From: Bedellia somnulentella
Taxonomy: Eukaryota; Arthropoda; Insecta; Lepidoptera; Bedelliidae
DNA length: 64,000 nt
Direction: 5' to 3'
Assembly (NCBI GenBank): GCA_963576735.1
Contig: OY755178.1
Location: 8,556,001 to 8,620,000 of the forward strand
The position numbers were made by a program, and so were the translations under genes. The stretch's first letter is position 1, and the number at the start of each line of letters is the position of its first letter. Under the pieces are notes generated by a model. The model did no database searches. It had not been told where the DNA came from and saw nothing but the letters and a program-made list of their open reading frames with translations. Of the stretch, positions 1 to 10,564 are shown in pieces.

Positions 1-188
1 TGGTTTTTTTTTACACTTTTTTTGCATTTCTTCACTACGTAAACCATGATGGCGGTGACAAAACCAATAAACAGTACAATATTCAATATTTCAGTAGCGC
101 TCAAATTGCCTGTCTTCTGCGTCGCACTAGCGTCACCACTTGCAGTTTGTGCAATAATTGTTTCTTCTTTTGAATACGATTTTCCCAT
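1..188 (-). CDS. Small N-myristoylation-signal membrane ORF at head of an LTR element (partial)
   Basis: The reading frame opens at an ATG at 188-186 and stays open for 62 codons to the window edge, so the C-terminus is missing. The protein begins MGKSYSKEE, a typical N-myristoylation context (Gly2, Ser at position 6). It continues with a polar stretch of about 25 residues, one hydrophobic helix of about 20 residues around residues 36-56 (ILNIVLFIGF...), and then a lysine-rich tail (KKCKKSVKK). It lies about 75 bases downstream of a probable primer-binding site and LTR, where gag would be expected. I recall comparable short ORFs in insect LTR retroelements but cannot check this, and no function is assigned. 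What is seen: open frame, acylation signal, membrane span. What is inferred: a membrane-anchored accessory or gag-leader protein. Confidence 0.6.
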   Translation of the reverse strand, partial: MGKSYSKEETIIAQTASGDASATQKTGNLSATEILNIVLFIGFVTAIMVYVVKKCKKSVKKN

Positions 189-262
189 TGTTGCTCCAGC
201 CGTAAATTAATTGATATATGAATATTCTGTTCACTTTTCCTCAGCACTAACCTACAGTGCTA

Positions 263-277
263 CTGGCAGGGTCGCCA
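263..277 (-). other. Probable tRNA primer-binding site of LTR retrotransposon
   Basis: Read on the minus strand the sequence is TGGCGACCCTGCCAG. It directly abuts the putative 3' end of the LTR (...ATATTACA). TGG-starting sites immediately after an LTR are the usual minus-strand primer site for Ty3/gypsy-like elements, where they pair with a tRNA 3' CCA end. Which tRNA is used was not determined. Confidence 0.6.
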
Positions 278-638
278 TGTAATATGTTGTGTGTTGTGGT
301 CGTGAAGATAGGAGGTTATTTTATTAAAAGATCTTCATTGCACTATGTCCGTATATTGAATGAATATAAAATACAATAAACGCTTACATAGTAACTTACA
401 CAACTAAGCACTTTACTTATTGCTACACATGTTAAACTTATTTGCAATATCGGCATATTACATTAAAAACAAAATTATAAACAGTAATTAACTGTTAAAT
501 ACAACCTGTAATGATACCAAAAAGGTCTCGGCTCAGCATAAAATGTACCAAGCGCAAGTCTCGCAGGACACAAACGCTGAGTACGCTGATTTTCAGCCAA
601 CACCTCTAACTTATATCTACTATATACTAACTAATACA
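278..638 (-). mobile_element. 5' LTR of an LTR retrotransposon (Ty3/gypsy-like)
   Basis: On the minus strand the LTR would start TGTATTAG and end ATATTACA, which gives the TG...CA termini usual for LTRs and a length of about 361 bp. An AATAAA polyadenylation signal lies about 45 bases before the 3' end, and a TGG primer-binding site follows with no spacer. The upper boundary (638) was chosen from the TG/CA rule and is less certain than the lower. The internal region and second LTR lie outside the window, so no target-site duplication can be checked. Confidence 0.55.
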
Positions 639-839
639 TAGAGCAAAAAAATTTAATAAAAAGAAACAAATACTGTATCAGAGAAAAAAGGAAAGAAACC
701 TACTCCATATATGGTTATAGCTTATTTCCTAATTTACCTATTTCAAACAAAAATCAAAAATTGATAAAAACATTATAAAAAAAAAACAACTGTACATTGG
801 TAAAATGATTGAGTAAATTTAAACTTCATAGATATGTAT

Positions 840-2088
840 AAAAAGCTTAATTAATAATGATTTAATGCAAATTTTGAAATGGAGTGAAGCATATGGATTG
901 AAAGTTAATCCGAATAAAACGCAAATAATTATAGTTGGTAGCTCACGAATTGTTTCCAGGATTGACTATAAATCACTACCGCCTGTTTTATTTGATGGCA
1001 CATCCATTCCTTTCAGCGCTGCTGTAAAAAACCTTGGTGTGATGATAGATAGCACCTTATCTTGGGTACCGCAACTGGAATTAGTAAGCCGGAGGCTGTT
1101 TGCGTCAGCAGGGTCCCTCAGGAGGCTACGTAACTTTCTCCCTACTGCTACCAAAACTGCGTTAGCCCAATCTCTTCTACTACCTATTCTTGATTATGCT
1201 GACACCTGCTATCTCGATCTAACTGAAGATCAACTGAACAAACTTGAGCGCTTACAAAACTTATGTATTAGATTTATTTTCGGACTGCGTAAATATGACC
1301 ATGTCTCTGCGTATCGCAATAAACTTCAGTGGCTTCCAATTCGTCTCCGCCGGAATGCACATACTCTGTCTCTCCTGTACTCTATCTTGTTTAATCCTGC
1401 CACCCCCTCCTACCTTAAAGAGCGTTTCCAATTCCTTCACTCTTCACATGACCTCAATCTGCGTTCTTACCACAATCTTTTGTTGAGTACCCCTTCCCAT
1501 TCCACCAATTTTTACAGTTCGTCCTTTACCGTCCAGGCTGTACAACTATGGAACGGTCTTCCTGTAGAGGTGCGATTAGCCAAGTCTCTCCCTATTTTCA
1601 AGAAAATGGTAAAAAAGCACTTCCTCTCCGAAACATTATAATATTATTTGTGTTGCATACAAAAGTTTATATATTCTATTATATATTATGTCGTAAAATG
1701 TATATATGTATTTTATTTAAAAATCTTTATATATATTGCATATGTATTGTATTTATTGAATATTATTTATTTTATGGAATACTATCTGTATCTGTAAGTG
1801 TATTAGAACTTAATAAATATTTAGTAATACTTAAAATAGATAGATAATAGTTTGATGAATAATTTTAGTTTTTAAGCAAATCAGTTTAATTTATTGGACA
1901 TCTACCGAACATGTTTTTAATCCAGCAAATCTTTCCATTAATGGGTTGTCTGGAAGAGATCGCTCTTAGTGATAAGACCGCCAGTTGTACTTTGGCTTTT
2001 ATACCGATCTTTTTTACCGATCTTTTTTGTAATTGTTGTTTTTATTTTGTAATGTGCAATAAACAGTTTTATTATTATTATTATTATA
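840..2088 (+). mobile_element. 5'-truncated CR1-type non-LTR retrotransposon
   Basis: This contains an RT C-terminal ORF (865-1641), about 300 bases of AT-rich 3' UTR and a terminal module. That module begins at TTGTCTGGAAGAGATCGC, reads through GTGATAAGACCGCC and ATGTGCAATAAA, and finishes in an (ATT)n tail near 2069-2088. The same terminal module occurs at 21425-21690, 36655-36784 and 54665-54785. A simple-repeat tail in place of poly(A), together with heavy 5' truncation, fits a CR1/L2-like LINE. The family name (Zenon or Daphne type) is my recollection. Confidence 0.75.
865..1641 (+). pseudogene. Reverse transcriptase C-terminal fragment (CR1-type LINE ORF2)
   Basis: This 258-codon fragment starts just beyond the RT palm: the YADD box and everything before it are missing. 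The remaining thumb/connection region carries LINE hallmarks, for example the motif around W-S-E-A-Y-G-L-K-V-N-P-N-K-T near residues 6-19, LLLPILDYADTCY near residue 105, and the C-terminal FTVQAVQLWNGLP. The stop at 1641 leads into the element's own 3' UTR. It encodes no complete polymerase and is a dead 5'-truncated copy. Confidence 0.75.
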
Positions 2089-2386
2089 AAATATACTTCA
2101 GAAATACATAGGAATATAAACATATAGGTATAAATACGAGAGTGGTAATAAAACAGATAAGTGCGCATGACAGTATAATATCATAGGTAGATATTTATAT
2201 ACAATATATATTCAGGAAGAGGTTGACCAATGAGGGAGGGGCAGGAGGAAGATCATACAGGCTTAAAGGCACAGAGTCGCTTCAATTCACGCTTAAAGCT
2301 TTTCAGTAAAACAATATCGCGAAGGGGTGGTGGTAAATCGTTCCAGCACTTTGAGGCCGCAAACCTAAAGTTCCTCGACCACTCTA

Positions 2387-2752
2387 CTATTTATGTAGGT
2401 ATTTTGGGAACTTAGTTTTAACTATACCGAACATAAGCGTTGTCAAGTGTAGATTTTTTCTAGAATCTAAGATAAGAAGTTTATTGTTTCTTAAGTAAGG
2501 CGAAATGTCTGTACGCGGTGGTATGTCAAACCAAAATCGGGCGCAAGCATTTTGGACCCGTTGAATCAGTTTTTGAGATCGGTCTAGGAGGCAAGGACCA
2601 TATACTACGTCGCAATTAAGTTTCCTCAGTTCAAGAGATTCGCACAAAGCAATGCGGACGTCTACACAAACATATTTCCTAATTCTGTACAAGACTTTCA
2701 GACGATAAAAACAATTCTGTACAATACTAATGATGCAACTATAAAATTTCAT
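2387..2752 (-). pseudogene. Jockey-like reverse transcriptase C-terminal fragment
   Basis: A 121-codon fragment contains VYGPCLLDRSQKLIQRVQNA, then ARFWFDIPPRTDISPYLR and a leucine-rich tail. This matches the C-terminal half of jockey-superfamily LINE ORF2 proteins, where 'Q-x-V-Q-N-A-C-x-R' is characteristic. The catalytic palm is absent. It is unrelated in sequence to the neighbouring CR1-type fragment. No 3' tail was identified with confidence. Confidence 0.55.
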
Positions 2753-3349
2753 TTTACTGTCAAATATAAGACCAAGATTAATTGGTTAAGATTATTTGGT
2801 GTAAGTTACGGAGGATGAATGGTCCGAACGTTTTAATTTAACTGACTGGACCATGCAACATCACGAGGAGATGCTTCGCAAACGATTGTGCATTGGTTTT
2901 CGAGTTGATAACAAACTAAGTTTTGATGTTTCGCATATTTGGTTCAAGAATGACGTACCTATTTTTATATTTTCCTAATATTTAAATACTTATAGCCTTT
3001 CTTTTGTAATAGAGTCGTTTACGGTGAGACATAACATCGTAAGAAATTTTAATCGTAAAATACCAAACAGCTTAATTGAATACGTATTTATGTGACCTAT
3101 TGCACTATTAAAACAAACATTTGGTATTTTCAACATCAAATGAGAAAAAAGCTATACAGCCCATATATGTCCCCACCCCGGTCGGCGCGAACTTAATATG
3201 TACAGGATGATTTGGTCATAGTCTGCCATGCCTGCAAAGTTTCATGTTGACAGACTTACGACTACTACCTCGATAGTAGACAGGATCAAGGGCTTAATAT
3301 GCCTTGTGAAGCATCTACCTCTGTTTCTTTCTTGTACATATTCTTTCAG
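2753..3349. other. AT-rich spacer upstream of the first exon of the plus-strand gene
   Basis: No assured gene. A 41-codon open frame (2853-2978, plus) beginning MQHHEEMLRKRL has codon usage that could be coding, but its best donor (GAC|GTACCT) is in the wrong phase for the exon at 3350. A pyrimidine-rich acceptor (ATATTCTTTCAG) ends the segment at 3349. Confidence 0.4.
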
Positions 3350-3523
3350 AAAAGGTTGGGAGAGGACGTCGGCGTGCGCAGACGCGTGCAGCTTGTTCGT
3401 GGAAGCTCGGTGTTTGGAGAGAGGAGCTCGTCGAGTGCTGTCAGCCTCGGCAGCCCCCAGGGCCTCACGCTCTATGAGACTAGCCCTAGATTATGCTTTT
3501 ACTGATGCGCTGCATGATCACAA
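3350..3523 (+). CDS. Exon a of unrecognised gene
   Basis: It enters in phase 2 after ATATTCTTTCAG and leaves as AA|GTGAGT. It is much more GC-rich than the flanking DNA. The product includes KGWERTSACADACSLFVEA and an Ala/Arg-rich stretch, ending MRLALDYAFTDALHDHK across the junction. Confidence 0.6.
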
Positions 3524-6500
3524 GTGAGTTAACTTTGTCATATTTTTTTTGGGTGAAGTGTTATTTTTCTTCCTGTCAGACTTTTTATTGACCTAGATTT
3601 ACCGCCGGAGTTCTTCAAAGTGGTGGCAGAAGAACTACTTTTTCTGAATATCACGCAATATTTCAATTGTTTCAACATAGCGATTGTTCAGAATTCTAAT
3701 GATTTACCTGGATCAATTTATTGAACAAGTCATATGACTTAATGTGAGTTTTCTTAGTCAATTGCTCGTGATCATGATATGCATTGTGACAAATTATTTG
3801 TATATTATTTTTAAATCATGTTAGTAGTCAATAGTTCCTGTGATTCGTGCAGTGAGTGAGTAAATTCTTGATAATTATATCCCTTATAAATTGTTGGGTA
3901 TATTTATTAAGATAAAAAACTGACTTCTCTATTTATACTGTACGAATAAGATTACAAAAGGGGTAGTCAGAGCTTCAGAATAAACAATTTCATCAGCCTC
4001 ATTTTTAAGTAAAGAGGCAGAAAAGATTGTAAACAAAGACCCATCGGTGACCAGTCATATCGCCCGAAAATTATCTGAAATAACCGAGAAACTACGTCAC
4101 ATTGTGCAACGCTCAGAAGTAGAGATTGGGTAGAGGTGTTCTATTCCATCTCTACAGGGCTAATCGGGATCACCATAAACCATATACTAAAAAAAATGGG
4201 GGAAAATCAGAAAAATCACAAAGTCTATTATTGTGTTTGTATGTAGAGTTGTGTATGTAGTCAGTTTTGGATAATTCTCTAATCTTGAGTTAAATTTTAA
4301 ACATATTTCTGTTTCAGGTATCAAAGAGCAACTGAAGTGTTTCTACAGTTTAAGCAAGCTATAATTCAGTTGATAGGTTCCATACATAAAGTAAGTATAT
4401 TTTTTATTAAGAAAAGTCAAAGTGATGTAAATTGTATAGAATTGGCTTCTATTTTGGGTCAATAATTCCTCAACACCCTTGGGTAGTTAAGAGAGGAATA
4501 CGCTGTAATGAATATAACAACTGGCATAATTTATATATTATTCAATAGGTAAATTGTTATCACCTTTACGCATTCATAAAATGTTGCGTTATGCTTTGTT
4601 TGCTATACGTAAGTTAGGAATACGCATACGTCTTCATATATTTTATATATTTCAAGAAATTAAACGACAGGTATTTAACTTTAATACTGTACGTTTTGTC
4701 CCTTTTTTATGTTTTTCATCTGCTCGGTTCGCCTAAAAGAACCCTTTTAGGGATTTATAAACCCTATACAAGTACGACCTGTTGAAGCAGAACTATTACT
4801 GAGAGAAAAAAGTTAAAAAAACATTATACAACAATTCCTTCTTTTTCTATGTCATTTTATATTACTTTGACTCTTTGACTTAATAATTCTTCTCTATCTC
4901 CATAGCAACTACCAATTTTGACTTAAATGTCAATAGAACTTATAAATATTTATATTGTTTTTAAAACATTATAGTAGTTTTACTAATTCAAATATATTCA
5001 GACTGTTTTAATATCATTAATGTTAAAGAACTCATCGGAAGTTATACTCCGCAAATGGAGATGTTTGAGTATACAAAAGAGAATGCAGGTGCAAGCACAG
5101 GCACAGAAAAAAGACGTGAAACCACCACCGAAAGCTCCACCTGAAATAGAAATGTTCATCAACGGTACACCAGTAAAAGTCCCGGCACATTTCACTATTA
5201 TTCAAGCTGTGCGAAAGGTTGGATTAACATTGCCCACTTTCTGCTACCATGACCAATTGGCAATTGCTGGAAATTGTCGGATGTGCTTAGTACAACTTGA
5301 AGGGGCACCAAAACTTCAAATAGCATGTGCTATGCCCGTGATGAAAGGGATGAAAGTTCGAACCAACTCTCCAGAAACACTTAGAGCACAAGAAGGAGTA
5401 TTAGAATTAATATTAGCTAATCATCCATTAGATTGCCCCATCTGTGATCAGGGTGGGGAATGTGATTTACAAGATTTATCCATGAAGTTCGGAAATGACC
5501 GCGGCCGATTTGTTGATATTCACTTCCAGGGTAAAAGAGCCCAAGAGAACAAAGATCTTGGTCCCCTCATACGAACAGAAATGACTCGCTGCATACAATG
5601 TACCCGATGCATACGATTTGCTTCACAAGTTTGTGGCTTGGAAGTCCTTGGTACTACTGGACGGGGGAACGATATGTTGGTTGGAACATATGTTGATAAA
5701 ATGTTTCTCTCCGAACTATCTGGAAACATCATTGACTTGTGCCCTGTTGGAGCACTAACAGCAATACCCTATATGTTTAAAGCTCGCCCTTGGGAACTTA
5801 CCAGAACAAATTCTATCGACGTAACAGATGCTTGTGGTACTAATATATCTATAAATCATAGGTTTGAAAAAGTTCTGAGAGTTTTGCCCCGCGAGCATCT
5901 TGATGTTAACACAGAATGGCTTTCTGATAAGGGACGGTGGGCCATAGATTCTTTGGATATACAGAGACTCGTTATTCCAATGTGTAGAAATTTCGCTAAC
6001 GTGTTAGTGGCAACAGACTGGTGTTGTGCTTTAGCAAAAGTGACAGATCTTATATTTAAATGCAACCCAGCCTGCGTGTTTGCAGTTGCCGGCCCTTATT
6101 GTAACGCAGAAACTTTAGTGGCAGCAAAGGACTTGCTAAATGGTCTGGGTTCCGAACACACTTATGTGGAGAGAGAAATTAATTACCTTCCTAGCTCTAC
6201 TGACTTAAGAGCTGGTTATGCTCTTAATATTCGGATGAAAGATATAGCAAAAGCAGATAAAATTCTTTTGGTTGGCACAAACCCCCGTTTTGAAGCTTCA
6301 ATTTTGAATACCTGGATAAGACAAGCTTATTTATTTAATGAATGTGATATCTATTACATTGGCGGTGAAACAGAGTTCAACTATCCTGTTCGTCATCTCG
6401 GTAAAAATATTGAAGTATTAGACGAAATAACTGATTTTACTAAAGCCAAAAATCCGTTGATCTTTGTAGGTATAGCGCAATTAGAAAAACCAGGAGCAGG

Positions 6501-7439
6501 CAAAATGATGATAGCATTGAAGGCTTTTGCTGACCAATGCAAAGCCAAAGCTGAGAATTGGAAAGTGCTGCATGTTATACCACGAGAGGCCAGTTGGGCT
6601 GCTGCTTTGGAAATAGGCTGGAAACCCGGTGCTTTAAGTGCTATATGTTGCACACGGCCAGCTCTTGTCTTGTCTTTTGGTGCAGATAGCATATTTTATA
6701 AATGCCCACCTACATTCAATGTAGTTTACATAGGCTTTCAGGGTGACAAGGGTGCACAATGTGCCCAGGTAGTTTTACCAGGTAGCGCGTATACAGAGTC
6801 AGGCGGAGTGTATTTGAACATGGAAGGTCGTGCTCAGAAGGCAATGCCCGCAATCACACCACCTGGACAAGCACGATATGATTGGAAAATAGTACGAGCT
6901 CTCGCTGATTTTTGTAAAGTTACCTTGCCTTACGATAATGAGGGTCTTTTAATGAAACGTTTAGCAGCTATAAGCCCAAACTTGGTTAATTTCGATAAGT
7001 TTCAAGAAAAACTATTTTCTGACTTAGTTATTCCAACTTGCACTAATGACACGACGTCAATTGATCTAAGTGTAGATATGAGATCCTTGGAAGATTATTA
7101 TTGTTCAGATGTGTTTACCTATAATTCACCAACCATGGTGAAGGCAAAAATTGCAGCTGCAGAGTTTCAACAGCTACCATACAATAAAATTTGATCTTAA
7201 CATGTTTTTATGTGTCTAATTTATTTCTTTTACAAAAAAAGTTTAGTTAAAAGTTTGTTATGTAATAGGTACTACTGAATAACTTGGAAAACTTATCAGT
7301 CGCTGAGAAAGATGTGCTTCAATATCGGAGAGAACTGCGCACAGCTCGAATTAATGGTATTGTGCGGAGAGGACTTGCTGACTTGAGATACCAGCCGAAA
7401 TCTTTAAATAATTATAAAATGTCCATGCAGAAAATATGA
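3350..7439 (+). CDS. Unrecognised protein-coding gene, three 3'-terminal coding exons
   Basis: Exons 3350-3523, 4318-4390 and 7269-7439 join in phase (2, then 0) with good sites: TTTCAG|A...AA|GTGAGT, TTTCAG|G...AAA|GTAAGT and AATAG|G. They end at TGA 7437-7439 with AATAAA 10 bases later. Together they give 139 C-terminal residues, rich in helix-forming residues and Arg/Lys, for example ALDYAFTDALHDHK, then YQRATEVFLQFKQAI and VLQYRRELRTARINGIVRRG. The look is that of an alpha-helical or coiled segment. I do not recognise the family. Upstream exons are not visible, so the first exon may lie to the left or outside the window. The final intron (4391-7268) contains the complete ND-75-like gene on the same strand. 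Confidence 0.6.
3955..4085 (-). repeat. Decayed SINE-like copy (RTE-tailed family)
   Basis: Read on the minus strand, it matches the central part of the family found intact at 60013-60266 (GGGCGAT...GACCC, CCACTTTTGG-like, AGCTCTGGCTACCCC). It lacks the head and most of the tail, and it sits in the intron between exons a and b of the plus-strand gene. Confidence 0.45.
4318..4390 (+). CDS. Exon b of unrecognised gene
   Basis: A 73-nt exon between a classic acceptor (TTTCTGTTTCAG) and a GTAAGT donor. It completes the AA|G lysine codon of exon a and ends in phase 0. It encodes YQRATEVFLQFKQAIIQL followed by IGSIHK, an amphipathic helical segment. Confidence 0.6.
5020..7194 (+). CDS. NDUFS1: NADH-ubiquinone oxidoreductase 75 kDa subunit paralogue, intronless (nested retrogene)
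   Basis: This 724-codon ORF has the full architecture of the largest peripheral-arm subunit of mitochondrial complex I, which passes electrons from NADH along Fe-S clusters in the matrix. All cluster ligands are visible: C75, C86, C89, C103 (N1b); H135, C139, C142, C148 (N5); C191, C194, C197, C241 (N4). The molybdopterin-oxidoreductase-like domain follows, and the length is normal for the family. The N-terminus (MLKNSSEVILRKWRC) is basic and fits a mitochondrial presequence, and an unusual Gln/Lys/Pro-rich linker (about residues 22-43) precedes the ferredoxin domain. Odd points: the ORF is uninterrupted and sits on the same strand inside the last intron of another gene, and several usually invariant positions differ (IPY where KPY is usual after GAL; DACGTN where DAVGSN is usual). 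It is probably an old retroposed duplicate under constraint, perhaps with tissue-restricted expression. The alternative, that it is the only ND-75 gene, cannot be excluded from this window. Confidence 0.9.
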   Translation: MLKNSSEVILRKWRCLSIQKRMQVQAQAQKKDVKPPPKAPPEIEMFINGTPVKVPAHFTIIQAVRKVGLTLPTFCYHDQLAIAGNCRMCLVQLEGAPKLQIACAMPVMKGMKVRTNSPETLRAQEGVLELILANHPLDCPICDQGGECDLQDLSMKFGNDRGRFVDIHFQGKRAQENKDLGPLIRTEMTRCIQCTRCIRFASQVCGLEVLGTTGRGNDMLVGTYVDKMFLSELSGNIIDLCPVGALTAIPYMFKARPWELTRTNSIDVTDACGTNISINHRFEKVLRVLPREHLDVNTEWLSDKGRWAIDSLDIQRLVIPMCRNFANVLVATDWCCALAKVTDLIFKCNPACVFAVAGPYCNAETLVAAKDLLNGLGSEHTYVEREINYLPSSTDLRAGYALNIRMKDIAKADKILLVGTNPRFEASILNTWIRQAYLFNECDIYYIGGETEFNYPVRHLGKNIEVLDEITDFTKAKNPLIFVGIAQLEKPGAGKMMIALKAFADQCKAKAENWKVLHVIPREASWAAALEIGWKPGALSAICCTRPALVLSFGADSIFYKCPPTFNVVYIGFQGDKGAQCAQVVLPGSAYTESGGVYLNMEGRAQKAMPAITPPGQARYDWKIVRALADFCKVTLPYDNEGLLMKRLAAISPNLVNFDKFQEKLFSDLVIPTCTNDTTSIDLSVDMRSLEDYYCSDVFTYNSPTMVKAKIAAAEFQQLPYNKI
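7269..7439 (+). CDS. Terminal exon c of unrecognised gene
   Basis: It begins after TGTAATAG in phase 0 and runs 57 codons to TGA. Its 3' neighbour is AATAAATAAAAC. The product is charged (LSVAEKDVLQYRRELRTARI; GIVRRGLADLRYQPKS). It starts only 75 bases after the ND-75-like stop codon, so the two transcripts must share or separate their 3' ends closely. Confidence 0.65.
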   Translation, partial: VLLNNLENLSVAEKDVLQYRRELRTARINGIVRRGLADLRYQPKSLNNYKMSMQKI

Positions 7440-7448
7440 TAGGAATGC

Positions 7449-7460
7449 AATAAATAAAAC
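7449..7460 (+). terminator. Polyadenylation signal of the plus-strand gene
   Basis: CAATAAATAAAAC begins 10 bases after the TGA of exon c. It may also serve the nested ND-75-like gene, which shows no clear AATAAA of its own before exon c. Confidence 0.6.
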
Positions 7461-7499
7461 AATATTTTATAAAACACAATCAAATTTTATTAATATCAA

Positions 7500-10400
7500 A
7501 TATTGTATTGTCTAACACGATTTCTTAGCTGAGTACATGTTTCACATCAATATCTGGTAATGTTAAATACGATTACAATGACTATTTAAGTGAATAATTA
7601 AGATGACTAGATAACAATAGGAAAGAATTGCAAAGAACATCAAGTTAATAATGTATATTTGCATGCATATTGTCTTAAAGGAACAAAGTTACTTAGCAGA
7701 TAGTATATAACATAAATAAACTGTGTTAAAAAGATAGAGAACACATTTGTAATACATACGTAACAATATAAGGAGGCTCCACAGAAAAAAGATCGTAAGC
7801 CGTACGTTGTTGTGGGCGGTATTTTGGAAACTTAGTGCATTTAACACAATTCAGCAAACTTTTCGTTTGTGCTTCCATCAAAGCCACACTAAAGGGTCAG
7901 GATAAATATTGTAAATAAAATATCACATTTGACTGATATAATGTTTCGTAGAATTTAAATATCAAAACAATCCTGAAGTGGAATAGACTTTTAGGCATAG
8001 TAGTTTAGTTCTGCAAAATAAGAACAAGAGATTCAGTGTTGCAGATAGAACACATTTATATATTACAAATACACGGGATTAAATTTAATGTAAAACTACC
8101 AAATTGATATACATGTTACAACAACAAGGATTGTCACCATTTTGTTACAGCAATGGATCGAAAAACTAATCAATCTTTTTTCCACTAATAATTAAATATG
8201 CATTTGTGCGTCAAAGCAACTTTTGGTTCCAACTATTTGCAAATGACATTGGTTTCTTTTCTTTGTGTGACGTATGTTTTGGAACTCTTACACCCTTAGA
8301 AGCCTTAAGATATTCCTTGCCATGACTTTTATATTGTCTTCATCTTGTGCATTGCATCTTAATTACTTGATTTTAACAAGGTCTTGATGTATCTAATTTA
8401 CTGTGGGTTTGTACCAAATCAAGATAATTTATGTCTTAGCATTTCTGTTTGAGCAAATGGAATATTTCTTATTTATAAACATTTATGCACTGAAAATTAT
8501 CATGCTATTGTCACATGAATACTATTCAAAAGCATAATGGCATAAACAAAAAAAGGCTATGCTTTTTTTAAATATTTTGTAATGTTATAGATTTTATCAC
8601 TGATATGTGCCATGATGTGTCACGGGTAATTTGGTCAGTGGCTGATGATTTTTAGTTGCTTGATATATCTTGGTACGATTACGGTTCAGTGTTATTTGTA
8701 TACTTATATTTTTACTACCTTATTATATTATTTTGTAAAAACGCTACGTATGTTAGAAAAATTATAAAAATTTGCAATAAAAGCTATGTAGCCTTCACCA
8801 ATAAGGTTAATGTTATACGAATACGATACTACTTCAATATTTTATTGGACTAATCTGTGACTGTAAGGCGCAAACGACGCGAATTTTTTGCTAAAGTTTG
8901 TGGAACATTTGAGATCAATTCCTTCATCATTTATAACTGCAAATTACATGATATTATTTTCGGTTTCACCATTTGTTTTGCTTTAAACCTGGGTTAAAGG
9001 CTAAAGATAACTAAACAAATTTAGTAATAGGCTAAATATTATCGTTAGTATGTGCTTTTCGATCTTACTAAATTGATAATCTGCTCTACAATTCTTTCGT
9101 TCACGCCATACAGTCACATTATAGACAACATTATAATCACTGTCACTAATTAGCATAATATTACTTATATACGAGTTGAAAAATGCATGAATTGTTTAAG
9201 ATAAGCATTCAATACCAGTAAAATATGGAAGCACTCCTGCGGACAGACTGATTGACTGAACATATGAAACTTTCGCGATATGTCTAACAAAATATACAAC
9301 TGTAAAAGTTATTTATTACTAAACTTCTTAAATTATATTTGGTAAATGACATGACTGGCAGTTACATACTACGCTTAGAATACGATATATTGTTTAAATT
9401 CACTTCCCCCCAACGCTATTTACTAGAAAATGAGCGACATAAAAATTAGATGTTAGACATCAAATGATAACATTTTTAAACAATACATAACAAAACAGTT
9501 TATATATTTCCAAATGGTTTCTAAATATTTACCCAGAAAACTAGATTTTACTGTTATACACCAAGTAAAACTACATCAAAAACCAAGTCAGTGGTTTCAA
9601 GCAGGAAAATTGGGCGCAAAAGTTTTTTACCCAATACCTAAAGATGCTTAGAATAAAAGGATAATGTTATCAAATCCGTGTTGCCGATTTATACTTTCGT
9701 GATTGTCTTCAGTCTTTTGCTTCTAAGACAGCTGAAACAAAACATTAGATCTTGTTATTTAGTTCTAGTATTTGTTTGTTATGTAGATTAAACGTAGATG
9801 AATAAATTATAACTATATTTTTTGTTTTTTATTTGAATCCCTAACTTATCTGACGGTATAAGGGATGTATGCTAGATGATATCTGTGTGTCGCTCGCGTG
9901 CTCTCATGTAACAGACATAGCCGATCTTTGTAACTGTTCTATGGCATTTGCTGTAAGTCAGTAAGTCTCCAAATATGTAGTTATAATTGATAGCCGCAGG
10001 TAGTCGGGCCTCGAGCTCATCTCTTTAACCTTCAACTCTCTGCCAGATTTAGATTATATTCTACATTACTCGTATATTATTAAATGTTTCTTATTTGTAC
10101 TCATTACCTTAATTCACCATAAAGCTCTTCTGTTACAAAATATCAAAATTGCATTTTTTCCTCACCCAGAAAGTCCTATTCGTCAAACGATTTTGTTTTC
10201 TTTTTCAGTTTTTGCATGTTCAGGATTGACGAGCGGATGAATAAAAATAAAGTTACGAATACGTTTGATAAAACTTAACGACTAAAAATAGATAAATGAG
10301 AATATTGATAAAAGTAGGCACAATGGAGAAGTTTATGAGCATAATTAATAATTTATATTAGAAATAATCGTGTGAGTGTAATTTAGATTCATTTATTCGT

Positions 10401-10564
10401 AATTTTTTTCAAGGAAACAAACGGCCTCATGTTGCTGGATCTTTTGCGGCATCATTATACCTACAAATCGAAAATTTTCCTTTTTGCTATACAATTGACA
10501 TTCACAAAATACCTGCAATGAGGCAACCAAAAAAGCCCAGGTTTTTAATTAGTTTTATATAAGA
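7500..10564. other. AT-rich intergenic spacer between convergent genes
   Basis: About 3 kb with no supported gene or RNA. Short open frames such as 8656-8853 are compositionally random (Tyr/Ile/Phe-rich). No repeat with clear ends was recognised here. Confidence 0.5.

Noticed and set aside
2853..2978. Possible extra exon of the plus-strand gene (MQHHEEMLRKRL...)
   Set aside because: Codon usage is plausible, but the best donor is in phase 0 while the next exon needs phase 2; no upstream support.
8656..8853. 65-codon open frame in the convergent-gene spacer
   Set aside because: Composition is Tyr/Phe/Ile-rich, as in random AT-rich DNA; no splice sites, motif or polyA context.
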